Shown piece by piece: positions 48,788 through 59,827 of a stretch of DNA of 64,000 nucleotides. Position 1 is the first letter of the stretch; the number at the start of each line of letters is the position of its first letter. Below the pieces are notes generated by a model. That model had not been told where the DNA came from. It saw only the letters and a program-made list of their open reading frames with translations, and ran no database searches. The translations under genes and the position numbers were made by a program. The DNA is from Gilliamella sp. wkB112 (GTDB taxonomy: Bacteria; Pseudomonadota; Gammaproteobacteria; Enterobacterales; Orbaceae): positions 186,001-250,000 of the forward strand of contig NZ_LZGL01000017.1 in assembly GCF_001690685.1 (NCBI RefSeq). The letters are read 5' to 3'.

Positions 48788-49723
48788 TTACTCTCTTTTA
48801 TTATGCAATTGCATAAACTCATCCACTTGCTTGCGAGTTGGTATTGAAGTTTGCGCTCCAGATTTAGTTACAGAAAGAGCACCTGCTGCATGAGCATATT
48901 TAACCGCTAAATCGAGCGATTTACCTTCTAACAAGGCCGTTACTAACATTCCGTTAAAGGTATCTCCTGCACCAATGGTGTCAATTGCTTTAACTGTGAA
49001 CCCAGCAACAAGTTTACCTTTACCAGCATAGCTTACCCATGCCCCTTTGCTACCCAAGGTAATGATAACCGTTTGGATCCCTTTATTATGTAAAATTAAT
49101 GCTGCACTTTCAGCATCAGCATCAGTGATAATTTTGATCCCGGTTAAATATTCAGCTTCAGTCTCATTAGGAGTAATAATATCAACATGTTTGAGTAAAT
49201 CATCTGATAATTTTTGAGCTGGTGCAGGATTTAAAATCACTAGTGTGTTATGTTGTTTGGCTAATCTAGCTGCTTCTTCTACAGTTGCCATAGGTGTTTC
49301 TAACTGCATTAAAATAGCATCTGCATGCTGCACATCTTCTTTAAATTGCTGTAAATAGTTAGGAGTAACGGTTGCATTGGCTCCGGCACAAATAGCTATT
49401 TGATTCTCACCTTGATGATTAACTAAAATTAAAGCTACCCCAGTATTTACTTCTGGAACTATGGCTACTGAACTAGTATCAATCTGATCGTTTTTCAATT
49501 GTTGGTGAAATTTCTTACCTAATTCATCTGCACCCACCGCAGCAATAAATTGAATATTTGCATCCAAACGTCCGGCAGCAACAGCTTGATTAGCGCCTTT
49601 ACCACCATAAGAAATCTGATAATTTGAACCAGTCAATGTCTGGCCTGGTTTTGGAAATTCAGGTACATTTAATATATGATCAACATTAACACTACCAAGC
49701 ACAATTAATTTTTTACGATTCAT
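48788..49723 (-). CDS. rbsK: RbsK, ribokinase
   Basis: Phosphorylates ribose to ribose-5-phosphate, entering the pentose-phosphate pathway. 311 residues starting at [17 protein letters not shown] (the start at 49723 fits E. coli and a TGGAG site; the longer ORF adds 10 unrelated residues). The PfkB-family motif [14 protein letters not shown] lies near residue 38, and the catalytic GAGDTFNG motif near 255. It completes the ribose pathway with rbsD and joins products of the deo route in ribose-5-phosphate. Confidence 0.96.
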   Translation of the reverse strand: MNRKKLIVLGSVNVDHILNVPEFPKPGQTLTGSNYQISYGGKGANQAVAAGRLDANIQFIAAVGADELGKKFHQQLKNDQIDTSSVAIVPEVNTGVALILVNHQGENQIAICAGANATVTPNYLQQFKEDVQHADAILMQLETPMATVEEAARLAKQHNTLVILNPAPAQKLSDDLLKHVDIITPNETEAEYLTGIKIITDADAESAALILHNKGIQTVIITLGSKGAWVSYAGKGKLVAGFTVKAIDTIGAGDTFNGMLVTALLEGKSLDLAVKYAHAAGALSVTKSGAQTSIPTRKQVDEFMQLHNKRE

Positions 49724-49773
49724 GCAATAATACTCCAATAATAAAGGACGCAATTAGCGTCCTAAAAAACACT

Positions 49774-50661
49774 TTACTTAGTAATTAGTTTCAAATCGAC
49801 TGGTACTTTACTATCGACTTTTTCTTTTTTAATCACTTTATCAGCAATTTCCACACCTATAGCACCAATTTGTTCTGGTTGTTGTGCCACAGTTGCTGCC
49901 ATTTTACCACGTTCAACTGATTTAATACCGTCTTCAGTACCATCAAAACCAACTACAAAAATATCAGTACGGCCTGCTGTTTGAATGGCTCGCATTGCTC
50001 CTAATGCCATCTCATCATTTTCTGCAAATACTGCTTGAGCTGCCGGATAGGCAGTTAATAGGTTTTGCATAACATTCATGCCTTTTGCTCGGTCAAAATC
50101 GGCTGGTTGCGCAGTCAAAATAGTAAATTTATTAGCTTGCATTGATTTAGTAAAGCCATCACCACGTTCGCGTGAAGCCGAAGTACCAACAATACCTTGT
50201 AACTGTATTACTTTGGCACTTGCACCTAGTTTATTAAAAATAAAGTCACCGGCCATTTTCCCCCCAGCTACATTATCTGAAGCTATATGACTAACAACCT
50301 CTCCTTTATTAGCAGCACGGTCAAGTGTGATAACCGGAATTCCAGCTTTATTTGCAGCTAGAACAGCATTACCGACGGCATCTGAATCGGTAGGATTAAT
50401 TAAAATAACCTTAGTACCTTTAACAATTATATCTTCGACATTGGCGAGTTCTTTTGCTGGATTATTTTGTGAGTCTAATACAACTAAATTATAACCAAGC
50501 TCATTAGCTTTTTTTACCGCTCCATCTTTTAAAGTGACAAAAAAAGGATTATTAAGTGTTGAAACAACTAATGCTATATTTTCTTTCGCCGAGGCTTGGA
50601 AAACAAAAGCAAAACTTAACGTCACTACTGAAATAGTGGTGATAATTTTTTTTAACATCAT
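49774..50661 (-). CDS. rbsB: RbsB, periplasmic ribose-binding protein
   Basis: Periplasmic substrate-binding protein of the ribose ABC importer, 295 residues with a signal peptide (about 1-25, cleavage after ASA). The binding cleft signature [15 protein letters not shown] and the [21 protein letters not shown] block match E. coli RbsB. An AGGAG site precedes the start. In Haemophilus and Aggregatibacter, RbsB also binds autoinducer-2, of interest as luxS is in this window. Confidence 0.95.
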   Translation of the reverse strand: MMLKKIITTISVVTLSFAFVFQASAKENIALVVSTLNNPFFVTLKDGAVKKANELGYNLVVLDSQNNPAKELANVEDIIVKGTKVILINPTDSDAVGNAVLAANKAGIPVITLDRAANKGEVVSHIASDNVAGGKMAGDFIFNKLGASAKVIQLQGIVGTSASRERGDGFTKSMQANKFTILTAQPADFDRAKGMNVMQNLLTAYPAAQAVFAENDEMALGAMRAIQTAGRTDIFVVGFDGTEDGIKSVERGKMAATVAQQPEQIGAIGVEIADKVIKKEKVDSKVPVDLKLITK

Positions 50662-50693
50662 AACTTACTCCTAAGGCTAAATACCTTGTTCAC

Positions 50694-51644
50694 TTACTTA
50701 CTTGTTTTGTTATCAACTAATACTGCTAGTAAAATAACGGCCCCTTTTACAATCATTTGATAATAGGCATCCACGCCTAACATATTTAATCCATTATTCA
50801 AAAATCCTAAAATCAATGCTCCAATCAAGGTACCTATAATTTTGCCTCTGCCGCCAGACATGCTGGTACCACCAAGAACCACTGCTGCGATCGCATCCAT
50901 TTCATAACCAGTACCAGCCGTTGGCTGAGCTGATGACAACCTTGCCACCTCAATGGTACTAGCTAAAGCACAAAGTAAACCACTAATTGCATAAACAATA
51001 ACTTTTACTCGGTCAACATTAATACCGGAAAGTCGGGTGGCGGTTTCATTACCACCAAGAGCGTAAATATAGCGTCCTAAACGAGTATATTTTAGTAGGT
51101 ACCATGCTGCAGCAAAAACTATAACCATGATCACAATAGGCACGGGTATTCCAAACACTTGACCAAAAGCAAACCACTCAAAAAATTCAGAATTATCATT
51201 ATTTCCGGTGGAAATTGGACTACCTTTGGTATAAACCAAAGTTACTCCACGTAAAATCAGCATCATAACTAAAGTGGCAATAAACGCTTGTAATTTACCT
51301 TTGGCAATAATAACACCAGAAAAAGCACCTAACACAGCGCCTAATGTTAATGAGGCAGCAATGGCAATAAATGGAGAAATATCCAAACCAATCATAGAAG
51401 CCGTAATCGCTCCCGCTAAAGCAAATGTAGAACCAACTGATAAATCAATACCAGAAGTTAAAATAACTAATGTCATACCGACTGCAATGATCGCATTAAT
51501 TGAGGTTTGTTGTAGAATATTGAAAAAATTATTTAAAGTGAAAAAATTATCGCTTAAACATGAAACAAATATAATTAACACCAACAAAGTAATTAATGAT
51601 TTTTGTTCAATTAATAGGTTTTTGAGCGTTTTATTTTGCAGCAT
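50694..51644 (-). CDS. rbsC: RbsC, ribose ABC transporter permease
   Basis: 316-residue membrane permease with about ten hydrophobic segments and the family motif GIDLSVGSTFALAGAI near residue 65 and LGGTSMSGGRGKIIGTLIGALI near residue 260. It forms a dimer with the RbsA ATPase. Its start overlaps the rbsA stop by one base, which indicates translational coupling. Confidence 0.95.
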   Translation of the reverse strand: MLQNKTLKNLLIEQKSLITLLVLIIFVSCLSDNFFTLNNFFNILQQTSINAIIAVGMTLVILTSGIDLSVGSTFALAGAITASMIGLDISPFIAIAASLTLGAVLGAFSGVIIAKGKLQAFIATLVMMLILRGVTLVYTKGSPISTGNNDNSEFFEWFAFGQVFGIPVPIVIMVIVFAAAWYLLKYTRLGRYIYALGGNETATRLSGINVDRVKVIVYAISGLLCALASTIEVARLSSAQPTAGTGYEMDAIAAVVLGGTSMSGGRGKIIGTLIGALILGFLNNGLNMLGVDAYYQMIVKGAVILLAVLVDNKTSK

Positions 51645-53146
51645 TAGGCATTCTCCTGTGTTTTTCCAACGGCTGCGGCCATAAGTTTTTCTTGTGTTGC
51701 ATCAGCTATTGCAAAATGCCCTGTTACTTTTCCTTCATACATGACTAAAATGCGATCACTCATGCCCAGAATTTCTGGCATATCAGAGGAAACCAAAATC
51801 ACACTAAGTCCTTGTTGTTTAAATTGGTTAATAAGTTGATAGATCTCTTTTTTAGCTCCAACATCAACACCTCGTGTTGGTTCATCTAAAATCAAGATAT
51901 CCGGACGAGTCATTAAACCTTTGGCTATAGCAACTTTTTGTTGATTACCACCAGATAAAAATCCAATCGTTTGATTAATTGATGGTGTTTTAATATTAAA
52001 TAATCCGACAAAATCATCTACCCCCTGTTTCTCTTCTCGCAAACGTAATTTACTAAATTTATTAACGAAGTAATTCAATGCATTAAGTGACATATTGTCT
52101 TTAACAGACATACCTAAAATTAGTCCATCTTTTTTACGATCTTCCGAAATATAAACAATTCCTTGATTTAAACCATCTTGAGGTGAACGGACTTTGATGC
52201 TTTTACCTTTTAAAATAATTTCTCCAGATTTGGCTGGGTTAGCACCATAAATCATCTTCATTAATTCAGTTCTGCCGGATCCCATCAAGCCAGAAATACC
52301 TAATATTTCACCTTCATGAAGTTGGAAACTAACATCATTAACACCCAGTCCAGTAAGATTATTTACTGCTAAGGTTACCTCTCCTCGCTGTTTAACAATA
52401 CGTGGGTATTGTTCATCTAATTTACGCCCTACCATCATTTCAATTAGAGTATCTTCATTTAAATCTTTAACGTTTTTTTCACCAATAAATTGCCCATCAC
52501 GCAATACAGTTACATCATCACAGATTTCGAAGATCTCTTTTAAACGGTGTGAAATATACACGACCCCACAGTTTTGCTTTTTTAGTTTATTAATCACTTC
52601 AAATAACGATGCTGTCTCAGTATCAGTAAGAGCATCAGTTGGTTCGTCCATGATAATCACTTTTGAATTGAAACTTAGTGCTTTAGCAATTTCAACCATC
52701 TGCTGTTCACCAATGGATAAATCTGCAATTAATCGACGACTATCGTAACTAAGGTGTAATTCAGCAAGTAATTTATCAGCTTCGGCATAGGTTTTCTGCC
52801 AATCTATACAACCGAATTTATTAACGAATTCCCGACCTAAAAAAATATTTTCAGCGATAGTCAATTGTGGAATTAAATTTAATTCTTGGTGAATAATACC
52901 AATACCAGCATTTTGTGATGCTTTAGGTCCAGTAAAATTAACTTTATTACCTAAATAAATAATTTCGCCTAAATCTTTTTTATAAATACCGGTTAACACC
53001 TTCATTAAGGTAGATTTTCCAGCACCATTTTCGCCGATTAATGCCATAACACGACCAGCTCTAACAGTTAAATTCACACCTGAAAGAGCCTTCACACCGG
53101 GAAATGATTTGTGAATATCTGTAAGTTGCAATAACATATCGTCCAT
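51644..53146 (-). CDS. rbsA: RbsA, ribose ABC transporter ATPase
   Basis: 500-residue double ATPase. First domain: GENGAGKST (Walker A, near 37), [15 protein letters not shown] signature and MDEPTD. Second domain: GLMGSGRTE (degenerate Walker A), [16 protein letters not shown] and [11 protein letters not shown]. This arrangement is usual for sugar ABC transporters of the RbsA/MglA class. It lies between rbsD (33-base gap) and rbsC (1-base overlap). Confidence 0.96.
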   Translation of the reverse strand: MDDMLLQLTDIHKSFPGVKALSGVNLTVRAGRVMALIGENGAGKSTLMKVLTGIYKKDLGEIIYLGNKVNFTGPKASQNAGIGIIHQELNLIPQLTIAENIFLGREFVNKFGCIDWQKTYAEADKLLAELHLSYDSRRLIADLSIGEQQMVEIAKALSFNSKVIIMDEPTDALTDTETASLFEVINKLKKQNCGVVYISHRLKEIFEICDDVTVLRDGQFIGEKNVKDLNEDTLIEMMVGRKLDEQYPRIVKQRGEVTLAVNNLTGLGVNDVSFQLHEGEILGISGLMGSGRTELMKMIYGANPAKSGEIILKGKSIKVRSPQDGLNQGIVYISEDRKKDGLILGMSVKDNMSLNALNYFVNKFSKLRLREEKQGVDDFVGLFNIKTPSINQTIGFLSGGNQQKVAIAKGLMTRPDILILDEPTRGVDVGAKKEIYQLINQFKQQGLSVILVSSDMPEILGMSDRILVMYEGKVTGHFAIADATQEKLMAAAVGKTQENA

Positions 53147-53179
53147 AAAGCATTCATTCCTAGTTCATTAAAGTACCTA

Positions 53180-53599
53180 TTAAAAAATAACACCAGACTG
53201 TAAGATGATGTTGGCAAATGGACTACACTCGCCTGTTCGAATAACTGCTTTGCAATGCTGTGTTTGCAACTTTAACTGCTCATGAGTTAGATAAATAATA
53301 TCAATGCTATTTTTTTGAATATTCTCAATTTCTTTAAGGCGTTTTACTATTTGAGCATGAATAGCAGGGTTTTTATCGATAATTTCGGATGCCAAAATTA
53401 CTTTTTCGATCTGCATATCTTGCGATAAAGATTCAAATACTTGCATAAATGAAGGTATACCATATGTTAAAGCCAGATCAATTCGTAAAGTAGAATCAGG
53501 AATAGGTAAACCAGCATCACCAATAGCAATCTGATCGGTATGTCCCATTTTGGATAGGATCTGACAAATATTTGAATTGAATAATTGACCTTTACGCAT
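53180..53599 (-). CDS. rbsD: RbsD, D-ribose pyranase
   Basis: 139-residue enzyme converting beta-pyranose to beta-furanose ribose, the form ribokinase uses. N-terminal SKMGHTDQIAIGDAGLPIP has catalytic H20. First gene of the rbs operon. The operator at 53636-53651 and the CRP-like site at 53703-53718 sit in its promoter. Confidence 0.96.
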   Translation of the reverse strand: MRKGQLFNSNICQILSKMGHTDQIAIGDAGLPIPDSTLRIDLALTYGIPSFMQVFESLSQDMQIEKVILASEIIDKNPAIHAQIVKRLKEIENIQKNSIDIIYLTHEQLKLQTQHCKAVIRTGECSPFANIILQSGVIF

Positions 53600-53635
53600 A
53601 ATAGATTCCTATTAAATAAAGAAGAAAAAAATCTT

Positions 53636-53651
53636 ATCGAAACGTTTCGAT
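53636..53651 (-). promoter_or_regulatory. RbsR operator
   Basis: Perfect 16-base palindrome ATCGAAACGTTTCGAT, the same CGAAACGTTTCG core as the E. coli RbsR operator. It lies about 40 bases upstream of the rbsD start and just downstream of a -10-like TATAGA (minus strand, 53654-53659), a blocking position. Confidence 0.9.
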
Positions 53652-53653
53652 GA

Positions 53654-53718
53654 TCTATATTCCATTGAATGGATCAATGTTGCAATAATTAATAGTCAAA
53701 GTTGTGATCTCGATCAAT
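53654..53718 (-). promoter_or_regulatory. rbs promoter with CRP-like box
   Basis: On the minus strand TATAGA (53654-53659) forms a -10, and a CRP-like box lies at 53703-53718 (TGTGA-N6-TCAAT, eight of ten positions). The box centre is about 63 bases from the likely start (near 53647), close to the -61.5 expected for class I CRP control. No good -35 was found, as is common for CRP-dependent promoters. Confidence 0.65.
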
Positions 53719-53974
53719 TTACATAGGTTAATTTAATAAGAACTTTTTAACTTTAAGTTTTATTATTAATAATTATTAACCATCTCATCAAAATAGATGA
53801 TTACTATGGCTAAAATAAGGAATATGTTATTTAGTAATAGATTTCCTCACTATTTAATCACAGACTAACTACATAACGGTTAATAACCAATGAATAAATA
53901 TATTGATAATGAATTTTCACTAAAAGTTTGTTAAAATATCGCGATTTTTAAATTATTTTATACTGGAGAATTTT
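53719..53974. other. Intergenic region rbsD / yebC
   Basis: Together with the rbs control region this is a 375-base gap. The right part is AT-rich with no frame. The yebC promoter probably lies near 53900-53940, where TTGATA and a TTAAAAT occur, with no clear spacing. Nothing else seen. Confidence 0.35.
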
Positions 53975-54718
53975 ATGGCAGGTCATAGTAAATGGGCCAA
54001 TACCAAACACCGCAAAGCAGCACAAGATGCGAAACGCGGTAAGATCTTTACTAAAATTATTCGTGAATTAGTAACCGCAGCTAAAATTGGTGGTGGCGAT
54101 CCAGCGTCAAACCCACGTTTACGTGCGGCAATGGATAAAGCTTTATCCAATAACATGACTCGTGACACCATGAACCGAGCTATTGCTCGAGGTGTTGGTG
54201 GTGAAGATGATAGTAATATGGAAACTATTATCTATGAAGGCTATGGACCCGCGGGTACCGCAGTAATGGTTGAATGCTTAAGTGATAATCGTAATCGTAC
54301 AGTATCAGAAGTTCGTCATGCATTTACTAAAACTGGTGGTAATTTAGGTACTGACGGTTCAGTTTCATATTTATTTACTAAAAAGGGCGTGATATCTTAC
54401 CCTATTGGTACTGATGAAGATCAGGTAATGGATGCGGCACTGGAAGCCGGAGCCGATGATGTTGTTACCTATGATGATGGTGCTATTGATGTATTTACTA
54501 CTCCAGAATCATTTGGTGAAATTAAAGATGCGCTTGATGCTGCAGGATTAGTTGCTGAGGCAGCTGAAGTATCAATGATTCCAGCAACTAAAGTTGATCT
54601 TGATATTGACTCAGCACCAAAATTATTACGTTTAATCGATATGCTTGAAGATTGCGACGACGTGCAAGAAGTTTACCATAACGGGGAAGTTTCCGACGAG
54701 GTTGCAGCTACACTCTAA
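53975..54718 (+). CDS. yebC: YebC/PmpR-family translation or transcription regulator
   Basis: 247-residue YebC family protein ([27 protein letters not shown], then [33 protein letters not shown], and [16 protein letters not shown] at the C-terminus). Members have been described as DNA-binding regulators and, more recently, as ribosome-associated factors for proline-rich stretches. Upstream of ruvC, as in E. coli, with the stop and ruvC start sharing one base (TAATG). Confidence 0.96.
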   Translation: MAGHSKWANTKHRKAAQDAKRGKIFTKIIRELVTAAKIGGGDPASNPRLRAAMDKALSNNMTRDTMNRAIARGVGGEDDSNMETIIYEGYGPAGTAVMVECLSDNRNRTVSEVRHAFTKTGGNLGTDGSVSYLFTKKGVISYPIGTDEDQVMDAALEAGADDVVTYDDGAIDVFTTPESFGEIKDALDAAGLVAEAAEVSMIPATKVDLDIDSAPKLLRLIDMLEDCDDVQEVYHNGEVSDEVAATL

Positions 54719-55206
54719 TGGCCATTATTCTTGGCATCGATCCAGGCTCTCGTTTGACGGGTTACGGCGTAATTCGCCAAACGGGACGACAATTAACCTA
54801 CTTAGGTAGTGGATGTATTCGCACTGCCGTTGATGATTTACCCACCCGTTTAAAACGTGTTTATGCTGGCGTTTGTGAGATTATTTTACAATTTCAACCG
54901 AATATGTTTGCCATTGAACAAGTATTTATGGCGCGCAATGCTGATTCAGCATTAAAATTGGGGCAAGCTAGGGGGGCAGCTATTGTTGCAGCTGTCAACA
55001 ACGAGCTTCCTGTATTTGAATATGCGGCTCGCTTAGTTAAGCAAAGTGTAGTCGGTAATGGTGCCGCAGACAAAAAGCAAGTCCAACATATGGTCAAATT
55101 ACTTTTGAAATTACCTGCTAGTCCTCAGGCTGATGCCGCTGATGCTTTAGCCATTGCCATTACCCACGCCCATATGAGCCAACATTTAATCCAGTCTCGT
55201 AAATAA
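54718..55206 (+). CDS. ruvC: RuvC, Holliday junction resolvase
   Basis: Metal-dependent endonuclease that resolves Holliday junctions. 162 residues, about 10 shorter than E. coli at the C-terminus. All four catalytic acids are present: D8 (GIDPGS), E67 (AIEQVF), D139 and D142 ([10 protein letters not shown]). ruvAB, which usually follow, are not here; a terminator lies 110 bases downstream, so the resolvase partners must be elsewhere. TAATG overlap with yebC. Confidence 0.96.
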   Translation: MAIILGIDPGSRLTGYGVIRQTGRQLTYLGSGCIRTAVDDLPTRLKRVYAGVCEIILQFQPNMFAIEQVFMARNADSALKLGQARGAAIVAAVNNELPVFEYAARLVKQSVVGNGAADKKQVQHMVKLLLKLPASPQADAADALAIAITHAHMSQHLIQSRK

Positions 55207-55314
55207 ATTTATTAACATAATCATATGCTTTATCAAAATTCATTTTAAACGTGAGCTAGTCTGAAAGTATAGGTGCTACTTTAATCAATATCCACCAAAA
55301 ATATATTGGACATA

Positions 55315-55344
55315 AAAAATGCGCTAAAAAATAAGCGCATTTTT
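55315..55344. terminator. Bidirectional terminator between ruvC and acrB
   Basis: AAAAATGCGC (55315-55324) pairs with GCGCATTTTT (55335-55344), 10 bases. T runs occur on both strands. A second small hairpin (GTCTAG 55359-55364 with CTAGAC 55371-55376) lies right after the acrB stop. Confidence 0.85.
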
Positions 55345-55392
55345 AAGTTTTGTAGTTTGTCTAGTGCAAGCTAGACTTTAATACTCACAATA

Positions 55393-58300
55393 TTAATCTT
55401 TATGTACATCTTGTTTTAGCATACTTTTACCTAATAATACCGGTTTATTGCGATGCTTTGTAAATAATTTAGTTATAAATAAGAAGAATAATGGTACATA
55501 AAAGATTGCTAAAAATGTAGCCGTTAACATACCGCCAATTACACCAGTACCAACAGCATTTTGGCTTGCCGAACCAGCACCAGTATTCAAAGCTAATGGT
55601 AATACACCTAGAATAAAGGCAAATGACGTCATTAAAATTGGACGTAAACGCAAACGACATGCTTCTAGTGTGGCATCAATTAATGATTTCCCTTCTTTTT
55701 CTAACGCATCTTTAGCAAATTCCACAATTAAAATGGCATTTTTTGCTGATAAGCCCATGGTAGTTAATAGACCAACAATAAAGTAAATATCATTATCAAG
55801 TCCTCTAAACATAGTTGCATACACGGTACCCAAAATACCAAGAGGTATCACAAATAGTATTGAAATTGGCACTGTCCAGCTTTCGTATAATGCCGCTAAT
55901 GATAAAAATACTACAATGATTGAAATAATATAAAGTGTAGTAGTTTGCGAGCCAGTTTGACGTTCTTGATAAGAGATATCAGTCCAGTCAAAGGTAAAAC
56001 CTTTTGGTAACTGTTGTGATAACTCTTCCATTATCGCCATAGCTTGACCAGAACTTAGGCCTGGAGCTGCTAAACCACTAATACCCATTGCTGCAACACC
56101 ATCATAACGAACTAAGGATGGTGAACCATAGCTTTTTGTAGTATTAGCAAAGGCATCATATGGCACCATTTCACCTTTATTATTTTTAACATGCCAATAA
56201 CTAAAATCATCTGGCAACATACGGTAAGGAGCATCAGATTGTAAATATACTTTTTTAACCCGACTGTTATACACAAAGTCATCAATATAAGCAGAACCTA
56301 AAGCCGTTGATAATACGGTATTAACACTACCAACCGAAACACCTAGCGCTTGAGCTGTCTCAAAATCAACATTAATTTTATACTGTGGTACATCTAACAT
56401 ACTACCAGGGCGTACTTGTTGTAAATCTGGATGATGAGATGCGACACCGAATAATTTAAAAAATGCCCCCATTAATGCTTCATGCCCTAGCCCAGCACTA
56501 TCTTTCAACATATATGAGAAACCATTAGCCATACCCAAAGATGGAACCGCAGGTAAATTAGTAATAATAACGCGACCGTCGGTTACATTGGAAGCAAACT
56601 CCCTACCACTAGAAACTAAAGCCTTGACCTTTTGATCTGATCGTTTCCGTATATCCCAATCTTTTAATCTAACAAAACCCAAGCCCATGTTTTGACCACG
56701 CCCAATCATACTAAATCCGGCAACAGTAAACACTTCTTTTACCGAATCAGCTTTTTGTTCTGTATAAAAGTTAGTTGTTTTCTTTAGTACTCCCATAGTT
56801 TGCTCTAATGTCGAACCGGGTGGCAATTCAACCATCACAATTAAAACACCTTGATCTTCTTCCGGTAAGAAACCTGTCGGTAGACGATTAAATCCAAATA
56901 TTAACCCAATGACAATTAAAACATAACAAACAAAAGTTATTAATGGATAACGAATAACTTTTATAACGCCTTTCTCATAAGCATGTAAACTTTTACTATA
57001 AACATGATTGAACAAATTAAAAAACCATTTAGTAGTAAAAGAACACCAACTAAATGGTGGGATTGTTACTAATTTTTCGCCAAACGATGTTTTCTTTATT
57101 TTACTTTTAGATGGTGCTTTTAAAATTTGAGCACACAGTGCTGGTGTTAAAACGATGGCCATAATTACTGATAAAGACATCGCAGTTACAATGGTAATTG
57201 AGAACTGACGATAAATACCACCTGCAGCACCGCCATAAAATGCCATCGGAACAAACACTGCCGAAAGAACTACAGCAATCCCAACTAACGCCGATGTAAT
57301 TTGCTCCATTGATTTAACTGTTGCCGCATACGGACTTAAACCTTCATCATGCATAAGCCGTTCAACGTTTTCGATAACAACTATGGCATCATCGACCAAT
57401 AAACCGATCGCCAATACCATCGCAAACATTGATAAAGTATTAATAGTAAAGCCGCAAATATATAAAACGGCAAACGTTCCTAACAATACCACTGGTACAG
57501 TAATAGTTGGTATTAATGTAGATCGTAGATTTTGTAAAAATACATACATTACAATAACAACCAAAATAATTGCTTCAATTAATGTATGTACCACATTATT
57601 AATCGAAAGTTTTACAAATGGCGTTGTATCATACGGATATGCGTATTGAATATCTTCAGGGAAGATTTTTGATAATTCAGCAATTTTTTTATCAACCTGA
57701 TCTGAGGTATCCAACTGGTTAGCACCAGTTGCCAGATAAATTGCTAAACCAGCAGAAGCTTTACCATTATAGCGGGAAATAAAATTATAATCAGACGCAC
57801 CAATTTCTACATTAGCTATATCTTTTAATAAAACATTAGAACCATCGGTATTAACCCGCACTAAAATGTTTTGAAATTGTTCGGGTGTTTTCAAACGAGA
57901 TTGTGCTGTAATGGTAGCATTAAGTTCTTGTCCATCTGTAGATGGTAGAGCACCTAATTGACCAGCGGTTACTTGCGCATTCTGTGCTTGAATAGCCGCG
58001 GTCACTTCTTCAATAGATAGATTAAAATAATTCAATTTATTGGGGTCAAGCCAAATACGCATCGCATATTCAGAACCAAATAATGTAGTATCACCTACCC
58101 CTTGTACTCGTCGAATTGGATCTTGCACGGTTGAATAAATAAAATCAGCTATATCCGATTGTGTTTTTTGTGGATTTGTTGAATAAAAACCAATAACTTT
58201 CAGGAAGTTAGTGTTATTTTTTGCAACTGAAACACCATTTTTTTGTACACTTTCAGGTAACCTTGATTTAATACTTTCAACTTTATTCAACACTTGTACT

Positions 58301-58611
58301 TGAGCAAAGTCTGGATTGGTACCAGGCGCAAAGGTTAATGTTGTTTGCACTACACCTTGCGCACTACTGGTTGATTTCATATAAATCAAATTATCTAGAC
58401 CAGTTAAGTTTTGTTCGATTAACTGGGTAACAGTATTTTCAATAGTTTGCGCATCAGCACCTGGATAAGTTGCAGTAACGGTTACAGCTGGTGGTGCAAT
58501 ATCAGGATATTGCTCAATGGCCAAAAGCTTGATACACAAAGCTCCGCCTAGCATCATCATGATAGCAATCACCCATGCAAAAACAGGTCTATCAATAAAA
58601 AACTTAGCCAT
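55393..58611 (-). CDS. acrB: AcrB-like RND multidrug efflux transporter
   Basis: 1072-residue inner-membrane hydrophobe-amphiphile efflux RND pump. The proton relay has D407 and D408 in AIGLLVDDAIVV, and GLSAKNAILIVEFAKD in the C-terminal half keeps the lysine of the relay. Two large periplasmic loops follow helices 1 and 7, as in AcrB. About 25 residues longer than E. coli AcrB (1049). It follows the membrane fusion gene by 19 bases. No TolC gene is adjacent, as in E. coli. Substrate range cannot be read from sequence. Confidence 0.93.
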   Translation of the reverse strand: MAKFFIDRPVFAWVIAIMMMLGGALCIKLLAIEQYPDIAPPAVTVTATYPGADAQTIENTVTQLIEQNLTGLDNLIYMKSTSSAQGVVQTTLTFAPGTNPDFAQVQVLNKVESIKSRLPESVQKNGVSVAKNNTNFLKVIGFYSTNPQKTQSDIADFIYSTVQDPIRRVQGVGDTTLFGSEYAMRIWLDPNKLNYFNLSIEEVTAAIQAQNAQVTAGQLGALPSTDGQELNATITAQSRLKTPEQFQNILVRVNTDGSNVLLKDIANVEIGASDYNFISRYNGKASAGLAIYLATGANQLDTSDQVDKKIAELSKIFPEDIQYAYPYDTTPFVKLSINNVVHTLIEAIILVVIVMYVFLQNLRSTLIPTITVPVVLLGTFAVLYICGFTINTLSMFAMVLAIGLLVDDAIVVIENVERLMHDEGLSPYAATVKSMEQITSALVGIAVVLSAVFVPMAFYGGAAGGIYRQFSITIVTAMSLSVIMAIVLTPALCAQILKAPSKSKIKKTSFGEKLVTIPPFSWCSFTTKWFFNLFNHVYSKSLHAYEKGVIKVIRYPLITFVCYVLIVIGLIFGFNRLPTGFLPEEDQGVLIVMVELPPGSTLEQTMGVLKKTTNFYTEQKADSVKEVFTVAGFSMIGRGQNMGLGFVRLKDWDIRKRSDQKVKALVSSGREFASNVTDGRVIITNLPAVPSLGMANGFSYMLKDSAGLGHEALMGAFFKLFGVASHHPDLQQVRPGSMLDVPQYKINVDFETAQALGVSVGSVNTVLSTALGSAYIDDFVYNSRVKKVYLQSDAPYRMLPDDFSYWHVKNNKGEMVPYDAFANTTKSYGSPSLVRYDGVAAMGISGLAAPGLSSGQAMAIMEELSQQLPKGFTFDWTDISYQERQTGSQTTTLYIISIIVVFLSLAALYESWTVPISILFVIPLGILGTVYATMFRGLDNDIYFIVGLLTTMGLSAKNAILIVEFAKDALEKEGKSLIDATLEACRLRLRPILMTSFAFILGVLPLALNTGAGSASQNAVGTGVIGGMLTATFLAIFYVPLFFLFITKLFTKHRNKPVLLGKSMLKQDVHKD

Positions 58612-58630
58612 AATTAAATCTACCCCTGTT

Positions 58631-59827
58631 TTATTTCATACTGTTTTTAGTGATATTATCTAACTGTTCTTGTGATAAAGTAGCTGGTTCGCCAACCAAT
58701 TCACCTTTCATTTCTTGTCCCATTTCTACTGGAGTCAAATTGAGTAATCCTGTTACGATGACTTGATCACCAATATCTATGCCTTTAGTCACCACCCAAT
58801 ACCCACTCACTCCAGTGTAAACTTGGATATCTTGACGATATTCAATAGTATTATCCGGTTTTAAAATTTTAGCAGTATATTGGCCTTTAACATTACTGGT
58901 TATACCTTGTTGAGGTACCAGTATGGCATTTTTGATATGACCAAGTGTCATTTGTGGTTTGACAAACATACCTGGTAAAATTTTGCCTTCGGTGTTTGGA
59001 AATTGCGAACGTAATGTTACCGTGCCAGTGGTTTCATTGACGGAGATATCAGAGAATTTAATATTTCCAGGGTAAGCGTATTTAGAACCGTCATTAAAAA
59101 ATAATTCTACATTATCACCTTTAATTGGCTCAAAAATTACATTTTCATCTTGAAGATATTTGTTATAACGAGTTGCAGCTTCAGTCATATCAACATAAAT
59201 AGGATCTAATTGTTGAACTAAGGCTAAAGGGGTTGGTTGCCCTGCAGACACTAAAGCACCTTCAGTGACACTTGATTTACCAATATAACCGTCAATTGGA
59301 GAATACACTTTAGTATAATCTAAGTTTACTTTGGCTGTATGTTCTGCTGCTTGTGCCACTAACACGCTAGCATCGGCTTGCTTGGCGTCGGCAGCAGCTT
59401 TATCATAATCTTGTTGGCTAATTGATTTAGTAGTTAATAAACCAGCATAACGTTTTAAGGTTAATTGAGCTATATTAGCATTGGCTTTAGCACTTGCTAC
59501 ACTAGCTACTGCACTATCATAATTAGCTTGATAAATGGCCGGATCAATTTGGTACAATGATTGCCCGGTTTTAACATTGGAACTTTCGTCAAATTCACGT
59601 TTTAAAATAATGCCACCAACTTGTGGTCTAATTTCAGCAATTTGAGAAGCAACAACTCGTCCAGGCAAGCTTATTTTTAAGGTGTAGTCTAAAGGCTGCA
59701 CTTTAAATACAGTTACCTTGGGTATTTGACCACCAGCGCCTTGTGAATTGTTATTATCACAACTTGTTAATAAAAGTAGGCTGCTTAGCGCCACTGGTAC
59801 TATTGGTAATAGTTTGTTAAATCTCAT
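58631..59827 (-). CDS. acrA: AcrA-like membrane fusion protein
   Basis: 398-residue periplasmic adaptor. It is a lipoprotein with lipobox LLTSC (C23). Beta-barrel and lipoyl parts bracket a coiled hairpin (about 100-165). Characteristic motifs are VDLPGRV-like ISLPGRVVASQIAEIRPQVGGII (near 52) and GQSLYQIDPAIYQA (near 88), and it ends with the membrane-proximal domain. It heads the acrAB operon. No acrR (TetR) repressor gene is divergent from it; the upstream gap is 430 bases. Confidence 0.93.
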   Translation of the reverse strand: MRFNKLLPIVPVALSSLLLLTSCDNNNSQGAGGQIPKVTVFKVQPLDYTLKISLPGRVVASQIAEIRPQVGGIILKREFDESSNVKTGQSLYQIDPAIYQANYDSAVASVASAKANANIAQLTLKRYAGLLTTKSISQQDYDKAAADAKQADASVLVAQAAEHTAKVNLDYTKVYSPIDGYIGKSSVTEGALVSAGQPTPLALVQQLDPIYVDMTEAATRYNKYLQDENVIFEPIKGDNVELFFNDGSKYAYPGNIKFSDISVNETTGTVTLRSQFPNTEGKILPGMFVKPQMTLGHIKNAILVPQQGITSNVKGQYTAKILKPDNTIEYRQDIQVYTGVSGYWVVTKGIDIGDQVIVTGLLNLTPVEMGQEMKGELVGEPATLSQEQLDNITKNSMK

